From CAUUCF01 sp045580225 (lineage in GTDB: Bacteria; Pseudomonadota; Gammaproteobacteria; UBA9339), in assembly GCA_045580225.1 (NCBI GenBank), contig JAZNNJ010000018.1, positions 1-57,964 on the forward strand: a stretch of 57,964 nucleotides of DNA, written 5' to 3'. The position numbers were made by a program, and so were the translations under genes. Shown piece after piece: positions 41,753 to 48,339 of this stretch. Under the pieces are notes generated by a model. The model made no database searches, was not told the origin of the DNA, and was given only the letters and a program-made list of their open reading frames with translations. Within the stretch, counting starts at the first letter, position 1, and every line of letters begins with the position of its first letter.

Positions 41753-42883
41753 ATGAAAGAAAGAATAGGGGTAGTTTTTGGTGGTAAGAGTGTAGAGCAT
41801 GAGGTGTCGATTATTTCTGCTTTACAGGTTATGAAGGCGTTAAAAGAAGCAGAATATGAAGTAATTCCTTTTTACATTACTAATGATGGTAGTTGGTTAA
41901 CAGGTAATAAGTTAATGCAACTAGATAGTTTCAAACCGTTATCAAAAGTAGTGGGTGGAAAAATAGAATTTAGTTTATCGGATGGAAGGTTTTATAAAAA
42001 GATTTTTTTGGGTAAGCAGTTACTAGAATTAGATTTATTGTTTCCAATGGTTCATGGTACTGGCGGAGAGGATGGAACTTTACCCGGTTTTTTTGAATTA
42101 ATTAATTTACCTTATGTGGGGTGTGGGATTACTGCTTCAGCTTTAGGTATGGACAAAATTTTAACCAAAATTCTGTTGCAAAATAAAGGAATTCCGACTT
42201 TAGATTTTTTTTGGTTTGTACAAACACGTTGGATTAATGAAAGAGTGAAGTTGTTGGAGGAGATTAATAATAGATTTGTTTTTCCTGTTGTAGTAAAACC
42301 TGGAATTTTAGGTTCTAGTATAGGCATTTCTGTAGTTAATAATAATGAAGAATTAGAAGATGCAATTGATTTGGCAGTTAGTTTATCTGAAAAGATTTTA
42401 ATCGAACCATATATTAAAAATTTGCGTGAATTTAATTGTTCGGTATTAGGTGACGGGGAAGATGTTTTAGTTTCTGAATGTGAAGAGCCTTTAAAAACAG
42501 CGGAAATCTTATCTTATCAAGATAAGTATTTAAAAGGTGGTAGTAAAAAATCGGCTCAAAGAGGGATGGAGCAAGTGCAGAGACATTTGCCAGCAAAAAT
42601 CTCTGAAGAATTAAAGCGTGAAATTCAACTTTATGCTAAGCAGGCTTTTTTGGAAATAGGGGGAAGTGGGGTAGTTAGGATCGATTTTATGTGGGATCAA
42701 GACAATAAGCAGTTGTATTTTGGGGAATTTAATACGATTCCAGGGTCTTTGGCTTTTTATTTATGGGAGGCTACTGGAATTTCTTTTAGAGAATTAGTAG
42801 TTCGTTTAGTTGAATTAGCTAAAAAGCGTTTTATACGTAAAAATAGTTTGACTACACATTATTCTAATAATATTTTTGGTTAA
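41753..42883 (+). CDS. ddl: D-alanine--D-alanine ligase
   Basis: Ddl makes the D-Ala-D-Ala dipeptide used by MurF. The 376-residue ATP-grasp enzyme has VVFGGKSVEHEVSIIS (N-terminal signature), MVHGTGGEDGTLPGFFELINLPYVG, VVKPGILGSSIGI and RIDFMWD...FGEFNTIPG, the metal and nucleotide motifs. The extra ~60 residues between about 45 and 95 make it a longer, DdlA/Gram-positive-like form, unlike the short DdlB usually found in dcw clusters. It is in one operon with murF and mraY (4-bp gap to mraY). Confidence 0.95.
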   Translation: MKERIGVVFGGKSVEHEVSIISALQVMKALKEAEYEVIPFYITNDGSWLTGNKLMQLDSFKPLSKVVGGKIEFSLSDGRFYKKIFLGKQLLELDLLFPMVHGTGGEDGTLPGFFELINLPYVGCGITASALGMDKILTKILLQNKGIPTLDFFWFVQTRWINERVKLLEEINNRFVFPVVVKPGILGSSIGISVVNNNEELEDAIDLAVSLSEKILIEPYIKNLREFNCSVLGDGEDVLVSECEEPLKTAEILSYQDKYLKGGSKKSAQRGMEQVQRHLPAKISEELKREIQLYAKQAFLEIGGSGVVRIDFMWDQDNKQLYFGEFNTIPGSLAFYLWEATGISFRELVVRLVELAKKRFIRKNSLTTHYSNNIFG

Positions 42884-42887
42884 ATTT

Positions 42888-43973
42888 ATGTTGTTGGTAT
42901 TGGCAAATTTTTTGGAATCTTACCATCGTCATTTAAATGTTTTTCATTACTTGACTTTTCGAGCAATTTTAAGTGCTTTAACGTCTTTTTTGATTACATT
43001 AGGTTTAGGGCCAATTTTGATTAATGAGTTGATTAAAGCTCAGTTGGAACAGCCGATACGTAAAGAAGGGCCGAAAACTCATTTAAGTAAATCCGGCACA
43101 CCAACGATGGGTGGACTTTTAATGATTATTAGTATTTTCTTTAGTGTTGTTTTATGGGGAAATTTAGGTAATCGTTATTTATGGATTATTTTGTTTGCTT
43201 TAGTTGGTTTTGGAAGTATTGGTTTTTACGATGACTATTTAAAGTTAATTTTGCACCAATCTAAAGGTTTAACAGCTAAACAAAAGTTATTCGCCCAAAT
43301 TATTTTAGCTTTATTAATTACGAGTAGTTTGTATTATTTCGCTAGTTTATCTTCAGAGACTTTGTTTTTTATTCCTTTTTGTAAAAAAATAGCTTTGGAT
43401 TTAGGAGTAGTAGGTTTTATTTTTATTACCAGCTTTGTCATTGTTGGTACTTCTAATGGGGTTAATTTGACAGATGGTTTAGATGGATTAGCTATTTTAC
43501 CGATTGTAATGGTTTCTGCGGGTTTAGGGGTATTTGCTTACTTGAGTGGTAATTTAAATTTTGCCAATTATCTTTTGATTCCTTATTTGCCGGGTACCGG
43601 AGAATTAGTAATTTTTTGCAGTGCAGTTTTTGGTACGGGAATAGGTTTTTTATGGTTTAATACTTATCCAGCGCAGATTTTTATGGGGGACGTTGGTGCA
43701 TTAGGTTTAGGTGCTTGTTTAGGTACATTGGCTGTTATTGTTAGACAAGAATTAGTTTTAATGCTGATGGGAGGAATTTTCGTAGTAGAAACAGTATCAG
43801 TGATTTTACAAATTGGTTCTTATCGTATAAGGGGTAAAAAGTTGTTTAAAATGGCTCCTTTTCATCATCACTTGGAATTGAGTGGTTGGCCAGAACCAAG
43901 AATTATTGTTCGTTTTTGGATTATTACTTGTATTTTAGTTTTATTAGGATTGAGTACTTTAAAATTACGTTAA
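42888..43973 (+). CDS. mraY: phospho-MurNAc-pentapeptide transferase
   Basis: MraY moves phospho-MurNAc-pentapeptide from UDP to undecaprenyl phosphate, making lipid I in the inner membrane. The 361-residue protein starts MLLVLANFLESYHRHLNVFHYL and has ten transmembrane helices with THLSKSGTPTMGG, FYDDYLK, NLTDGLDGLA (catalytic Asp residues), FLWFNTYPAQIFMGDVGAL and MAPFHHHLELSGWPEPRI. It is closely E. coli-like along its length. The start used here fits the family; an in-frame TTG four codons upstream lies over the ddl stop. Confidence 0.97.
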   Translation: MLLVLANFLESYHRHLNVFHYLTFRAILSALTSFLITLGLGPILINELIKAQLEQPIRKEGPKTHLSKSGTPTMGGLLMIISIFFSVVLWGNLGNRYLWIILFALVGFGSIGFYDDYLKLILHQSKGLTAKQKLFAQIILALLITSSLYYFASLSSETLFFIPFCKKIALDLGVVGFIFITSFVIVGTSNGVNLTDGLDGLAILPIVMVSAGLGVFAYLSGNLNFANYLLIPYLPGTGELVIFCSAVFGTGIGFLWFNTYPAQIFMGDVGALGLGACLGTLAVIVRQELVLMLMGGIFVVETVSVILQIGSYRIRGKKLFKMAPFHHHLELSGWPEPRIIVRFWIITCILVLLGLSTLKLR

Positions 43974-43975
43974 TT

Positions 43976-45133
43976 ATGAAGAAGATTATTTGTTTTATTG
44001 GTTGGAGTTTATGTTGTTTGTTAGCAGGATGTAGTATACATCGCGAGTTAGTTGGTAAAGATCAATTGATAAAATCTTCGGAAAAGTTGTTACGAATAAC
44101 TGTTTTTTTACCGTTAAGTGGTCCTATGGCAAACGTGGGAGTTACTTTACAAAGAGCGATTTTAACTGCTCATTATAGTTTAGATAGACCAGTTGATTTA
44201 CTTTTTTTAGATGAGAATGAAAATAATTTATCATCTCTTTACCAGGAAGCTTTATTAAGGGATAGTCAATTAATTATTGGTCCTTTGGCTAAAAATAAAA
44301 TAGAAGAATTGTTAAAAATTGAAAAGTTAGATATTCCAGTAATTGCTTTAAATACTTTGGATGATTATAAAAAGAATTATCGAAAAAATTTGTATCAGTT
44401 TGGTCTATTTCCGGAAGACGAGGTTAAACAATTAGCTAAACAAATTAATTATTTTCAATTTCGTTGTTTGGGTGTTGTGGTAGTAAATGAAGATTGGGGT
44501 AAAAAATTAGTAAGTATTTTTCGAAAGAATTATCATTTACCTATAGAGTTGAGTATTCTAAACGGAAATAAGAATTTTTCAGAGCAAATTTGTTCATTCT
44601 TAGCAAACGAAACTTTGGAATTGTGTAATGTAAAGGAAAGAATGAAAAAACGTGGTACTGAGGAAGAATATTTAATGCGTCGGCAGGATTTAGAAGGAAT
44701 TTTGGTTTTAGCAGATAATTTACAAGCCCGTCAAATTTTACCATTATTGAAGTTTTATTATGCAGATAATTTACCGGTGTTTATGATTTCTAACGTATAT
44801 GAGGGAGTTAATGGCAAGCATGCTTTGTCAGATTTAGATGGAGCATATTTTTGCGATATTCCTTGGAATTTACATTCGTCTTTGTTGAGCAAAGAAATGA
44901 AGCAAATCTACCGACAGATTGTTAAGATTTGGGGAAAAGGATACGGAGATCAAAGTCGTTTATATGCACTAGGAATAGATGCTTACTTAATTGCTTATCA
45001 TTTCTATGAATTTTTATCCCAAAAAACATTTCTGGGTAGTACAGGGAAAATTTATTTAGATCAATATAATCATTTTTATAGAGAGTTAACTTGGGTACAG
45101 ATCAAGAACAATCGTTTAGAAATTCAACAATAA
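43976..45133 (+). CDS. lpoA: LpoA-like lipoprotein, penicillin-binding-protein activator
   Basis: The 385-residue protein has a lipoprotein signal with CCLLAGCS (lipidated Cys near residue 19) and a periplasmic-binding-protein-like domain (ITVFLPLSGPMANVG, IIGPLAKNKIEELL, GVVVVNEDWGKK, GILVLADNLQARQI, GIDAYLIAY). It matches the C-terminal half of LpoA (YraM), the outer-membrane activator of PBP1A in E. coli, and lacks the N-terminal TPR half of the 678-residue E. coli protein. In E. coli yraM is followed by yraN, as here. A 90-bp upstream extension over the end of mraY is not the likely start. Confidence 0.83.
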   Translation: MKKIICFIGWSLCCLLAGCSIHRELVGKDQLIKSSEKLLRITVFLPLSGPMANVGVTLQRAILTAHYSLDRPVDLLFLDENENNLSSLYQEALLRDSQLIIGPLAKNKIEELLKIEKLDIPVIALNTLDDYKKNYRKNLYQFGLFPEDEVKQLAKQINYFQFRCLGVVVVNEDWGKKLVSIFRKNYHLPIELSILNGNKNFSEQICSFLANETLELCNVKERMKKRGTEEEYLMRRQDLEGILVLADNLQARQILPLLKFYYADNLPVFMISNVYEGVNGKHALSDLDGAYFCDIPWNLHSSLLSKEMKQIYRQIVKIWGKGYGDQSRLYALGIDAYLIAYHFYEFLSQKTFLGSTGKIYLDQYNHFYRELTWVQIKNNRLEIQQ

Positions 45134-45471
45134 AAGGCGAACAAGTTGAGAAAATAGTTAGTAATTGGTTAATTAAACAAGGATTATTTTTGGTAGAATC
45201 TCGTTTTAGGATTTTTGGGGGTGAAATTGATTTAATAATGCGAGAGCATGATATCCTAGTGTTTATTGAGGTTAGATATCGAAAAAATGGATTTTATGGT
45301 AGCGCATTGGAGAGTATTAATCATACAAAATGTCAGAAAATTATAAAAACAGCACAATATTATTTGCAACAAACTGGTTGGATGGGAGAGTGTCGTTTCG
45401 ATGTTGTAGTTATTACCGGGAGACATTGTGAATGGATTAAAGATGCTTTTGATGCGCAGGGATTAAGTTAG
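45091..45471 (+). CDS. yraN: YraN-family (UPF0102) putative endonuclease-like protein
   Basis: The 126-residue protein has the UPF0102 motifs: GGEIDLIMREHDILVFIEVRYRK and RFDVVVITG...WIKDAF, which form a restriction-endonuclease-like fold with acidic Glu and Asp residues and a Lys/Gln nearby. Function is not settled. It probably starts at a TTG inside the lpoA end (43-bp overlap); no ATG is available before the conserved region. The lpoA-yraN pair matches the E. coli order. Confidence 0.88.
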   Translation: MGTDQEQSFRNSTIKGEQVEKIVSNWLIKQGLFLVESRFRIFGGEIDLIMREHDILVFIEVRYRKNGFYGSALESINHTKCQKIIKTAQYYLQQTGWMGECRFDVVVITGRHCEWIKDAFDAQGLS

Positions 45472-45665
45472 TTTTATTGTAAAAATAATAGGTTGTATGA
45501 AATAATTTAATGTCTAATTATGATTAGACTGGATTTGTACGTAACAGAGTAGATAATTTGAAAATTAATACTTGTGTAACATAGCTATAGTGTGAAAACT
45601 TGCGATCGGGTTGTTATTATAAAACTAAAACTTGCCGGTTATAAAGTTTTTTAAATAAAAACAAG

Positions 45666-45712
45666 ATAAAAAATGTGTTAAAAATCTTTATAACGAAGAA
45701 GGGTATGAAATG
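45666..45712 (+). repeat. copy A of a degenerate direct repeat with a mini-ORF
   Basis: It reads, with a few mismatches, like the segment at about 46115-46155: AAAATGTGTTAAAAATCTTTATAACG here versus AAAATGAATTAAAAATTTTTATAACG there, each followed by a G-rich ribosome-site-like stretch and a two-codon ORF (ATG AAA TGA here, ATG AGG TAA there). Confidence 0.5.
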
Positions 45713-45782
45713 ACTAATAGTTACAAAATTAACTTTTTTAGAAAAAAGTTAATTAAATCCCCTTCACGGATACCTTCTTTGC

Positions 45783-45804
45783 AAAAACTAATCATTAATT
45801 AGTT
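45783..45804 (-). terminator. terminator of the leftward Cys-rich peptide gene
   Basis: Read on the minus strand, AACTAAT-type arms (7 bp, loop of 5) are followed by a run of five T. It lies 15 bp after the stop codon of the peptide gene, a usual place for a Rho-independent terminator. Confidence 0.55.
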
Positions 45805-45818
45805 AAGTCTAAAAATAG

Positions 45819-46040
45819 CTAAATGAGATTATATTCATTTAAAAAGCGTTTTGTCATTAGTTCCATGCTGTTACAGCCTAAGTAGTTATTTTCCCATAAA
45901 TAATGGGTTTGTAGTTCCTGGTAGCAACATTGTTGTTTGCACGCAGTTATGTTTAAATTATATTCATTGTAATTATCACCACAAATACATTTTTGACCAC
46001 AACTGATATAGATCATATCGTTTAATTTTAGAGTTTTCAT
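45819..46040 (-). CDS. Cys-rich small peptide with a leader-like N-terminus
   Basis: This 73-residue peptide is not recognised. Its N-terminus MKTLKLNDMIYISCGQ has the shape of a double-glycine secretion leader with SCG in place of GG. Cysteines lie at 14, 18, 20, 34, 38, 39 and 56; the pattern CxC (18/20), ACxxxC (34/38), then Cys 18 residues on (56) recurs with the same spacing in the rightward peptide at 46288. A bacteriocin-like, RiPP-like or disulfide-rich secreted peptide is possible. It has a good promoter and terminator of its own. No export or modification gene is within the window. Confidence 0.6.
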   Translation of the reverse strand: MKTLKLNDMIYISCGQKCICGDNYNEYNLNITACKQQCCYQELQTHYLWENNYLGCNSMELMTKRFLNEYNLI

Positions 46041-46055
46041 AGTAATAGTAATTAT

Positions 46056-46083
46056 ATTATAAATTATACATGTAATACATCAA
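46056..46083 (-). promoter_or_regulatory. promoter of the leftward Cys-rich peptide gene
   Basis: On the minus strand TTGATG is followed after 16 bases by TATAAT. Transcription would begin about 9 bases before the start codon, leaving a very short leader; no Shine-Dalgarno sequence is seen. Confidence 0.5.
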
Positions 46084-46114
46084 ATCGTTTGTAGCCCATT
46101 ATACTTAATTTTTG

Positions 46115-46160
46115 TAGAAAATGAATTAAAAATTTTTATAACGGAGGTTATGAGGTAATT
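46115..46160 (+). repeat. copy B of the degenerate direct repeat with a mini-ORF
   Basis: It matches copy A near 45666-45712. It includes ATAAC-GGAG-GTTAT, a short palindrome with the GGAGG ribosome-site core in its loop, followed by ATG AGG TAA. It lies upstream of the rightward peptide gene. Confidence 0.5.
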
Positions 46161-46287
46161 GATAATTGCAGTAGGATTGCTCTTTCATGAAAAAATTCTG
46201 GTTAATTGATTTATAAATTAATTGTAATATTATTTTAATTAAGGTATTTTATACTGCAATATAGTTTAATTTTAATGTGAGGAAACT

Positions 46288-46587
46288 ATGAAAAAATTAT
46301 CAAAAGAAAATTTAAGCCAAATTGCGGGCGGGTGTTTTTGTTATTGTTCTACTAATCTGCCTGTGTTTTATCAAGGAGTGCGTATACCTCATGTTTTTGT
46401 TGAAAAAGTATTTGATGAGGAAGCGTGTATAAAGCTTTGTTATCATTTTGAAGATACAAGCAATAATTTACCATATTTTGGCTATTCTGCGTGTACACCT
46501 GATTATATTAAATTAGCAGGATATGTTGGTGAAAATTCCATTGATAAATATTTAAACGGGGGATGGAAAGTTGAGTATTCTTATTGA
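46288..46587 (+). CDS. double-glycine-leader, Cys-rich peptide
   Basis: The 99-residue product starts MKKLSKENLSQIAGGC, a textbook double-glycine leader of the bacteriocin type (hydrophobic residues at regular steps before GG, usually cleaved by a C39-peptidase ABC exporter). The cargo after Gly15 has Cys at 16, 18, 20, 47, 51 and 69. CxC (18/20), ACxxxC (47/51) and a Cys 18 residues on (69) repeat the spacing of the leftward peptide. GAGGAAACT before the ATG is a strong ribosome site and TATACT at 46250 a likely -10. The gene is 12 bp before the next frame, so the two are likely cotranscribed. It may be a bacteriocin, signalling or host-directed peptide; no exporter lies in the window. Confidence 0.7.
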   Translation: MKKLSKENLSQIAGGCFCYCSTNLPVFYQGVRIPHVFVEKVFDEEACIKLCYHFEDTSNNLPYFGYSACTPDYIKLAGYVGENSIDKYLNGGWKVEYSY

Positions 46588-46599
46588 TAAACGGATAAT

Positions 46600-46860
46600 A
46601 TGAATCCTACAGTTGAAAATTACAATTTTCGTGATTGGTATAGTTTTTATTTTTCTAATGAAACGCGCGAAGAATGTCTTGTTGAAATATTAAAAATATT
46701 TAGCGATCATGTTCGTAAAGTTAGAAATGGGGTTTTTTCAAAAGGGCATTTGGGTAAGTATGTACGCGCAGCGAAAGAAATAGATCCGAGAATAGACATA
46801 GGTAATAATTGTATACTAGTTGTAGATGCAAAAACATCTTATTTGATGGGTTATGAATAA
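46600..46860 (+). pseudogene. 5' fragment of a frameshifted gene of unknown function
   Basis: This 86-residue frame (MNPTVENYNFRDWYSF... LVVDAKTSYLMGYE) ends at a TAA. The -1 frame is open from exactly the same place (46857) and runs on into the long frame at 46971 without another stop, reading INGAQHRCVGYGEKGNLVG. A single missing base, such as one A in GAAATAAATGG, would join them into a protein of about 550 residues. No domain is recognised. The gene follows the double-glycine peptide by 12 bp. Alternatives are a sequencing error, or a real truncated small protein. Confidence 0.55.
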
Positions 46861-46970
46861 ATGGAGCTCAGCACCGTTGTGTTGGATATGGCGAGAAAGG
46901 TAATCTTGTTGGTATTTCTGCACGCTACGATAGAAGATTAATTTCAACTGTATGGTGTAATGGAATTCGT

Positions 46971-48260
46971 TTGTTATCCTATCTTAGATTATTTGAGAAT
47001 TCAAGATGTGATGATATAAATATTGATTCTAAAGATAAGTTTCATTTATATGTTGCTTTAGTTTTTGAATCTGCAAGAGATCCAGCATTACATCGTATGA
47101 TTTGTGAGGCAATTTGGGTAAATAATTATGTGAATGGATCATGGTTAGTAGATATAGCTGATACGTGGGATGATGGCTTATTTTCTGTCGACAGTACTTT
47201 TAATGATAAGTTTTTTAAAGCGGTTACTGCGCTACAAAACCTGGGTAATAATATATGTCGTGAGTATGCAATATGGTACCAGCGTGAATTGTGTAAGTGT
47301 GTAGGAAACAATGGAAAATTAAAGTTATTGTATCAATTAGAACAGTTTTATTATACGGTGTGTAGGTATTATAACATATTAGAAAATGAATTAGATAATA
47401 TATCCGAAGTAGATAAAATTATTTTAGGTAATTTTATAGTAGAATGTTGTTTGTGGATTAAGTTTTCGTCTGTATGTGGTATTGAAATTGAATCAAGAGA
47501 AAATTTTTCTAAATTTAAAAATAAACCTATTGTAAGAGGGTATATTGTTGAGATGGTAAATAGGATATGGACAGGAGAAGACATTAATTATACTAAATTT
47601 TGTGAAATAACACGGATGCAAAATGAGAAAAAAATAGAAGGTGAATATAAAAAGGTAATTGCTCGTATTGATAATAGATATGATGATAAATATGAAAGTT
47701 CTAGTATTGTAGTATACGAACAATTATGTAAAGTATTGTTGGGAATTAATGACAATACAGTTGAAAAGTCTATAGAGTGTTATAATTTAATAAAAATTTT
47801 AAGAGATTTAGGTAATAAAGCGTGTGAAGAGTACTTAAAAAGACAAGATAAATCTCAATCGGAGTACTACAAAAATGATAAGATCTTTTGCAAAATATTG
47901 TTGAATAAACACCAAATAATGTGTAAAATTTTTTCGGAACTGGATAATGCACAAATAGATAAGGAGTTTAAAGAAAAATTTAGTGATGTCCTGATATTAT
48001 ATTTTGTAGAGAAGGGGTATTTTGGTGTTGTTAAAGATGTAAAAGTAACGCTAAATTATCATGAATGCCAAGCATTTTTTATGAAAAATTTTAATAGTAA
48101 AGATGTAGTTGAGAAAACTTTTATGAGGCATGTTTTACACTGTGCTTTTGTAAAAAATGATGTTATGAATGACATTAATTACAATTTGATACAATTATCA
48201 GGAGATATTAAAGATAATGAAATAAATATAGATAATATTATTCAAGTTGTTCCTCGTTAA
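46971..48260 (+). pseudogene. 3' part of the frameshifted gene; orphan helical protein
   Basis: The 429-residue frame begins only at a TTG with no proper ribosome site; the coding frame in fact extends back to 46857, supporting an upstream frameshift. The protein is acidic and helical, with no signal peptide, membrane helix or known domain. A motif repeats: TALQNLGNNICREY near residue 86 and KILRDLGNKACEEY near 280, both of the form LxxLGNxxCxEY, suggesting helical repeats. Cysteines are frequent (17 or so). It is A-rich on the coding strand and uses many AT-rich codons, unlike the priA operon beyond. Whether a product is made is unclear; it may be a host-directed or immunity protein for the adjacent peptide, which is guesswork. 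Confidence 0.5.
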
Positions 48261-48339
48261 AAATTGTTGTATAAATATCGTGTAATAGAAAACAGTTGCT
48301 ATTTTATTAGGTAAATAGTAAAAATTCAGGAAATGTTTT

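Larger units (their letters stand above)
45472..45818. other. 347-bp gap rich in inverted repeats
   Basis: No gene is seen apart from a doubtful 30-codon frame at 45710. Perfect or near-perfect inverted repeats occupy much of it: GTCTAAT/ATTAGAC (45512-45529), AAAACTT/AAGTTTT (45627-45650), a 13-bp-arm pair with a 2-base centre (45727-45754) and AACTAAT/ATTAGTT (45786-45804). Around 45696-45779 GAAGAAGGGTAT can pair imperfectly with ATACCTTCTT, framing the 13-bp arm pair. The structured element, with two in-frame stop-containing mini-ORFs, is described in the findings. Confidence 0.6.

Noticed and set aside
45710..45802. 30-codon frame starting ATGACTAATAGT
   Set aside because: It lies inside inverted repeats, has no good ribosome site and no recognisable leader or cysteines.
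46600..46971. Programmed -1 ribosomal frameshift
   Set aside because: The only frame-switch point is at the stop itself, with no X XXY YYZ heptamer there; an earlier A-run has five A only and a shift there would hit TGA at 46854.
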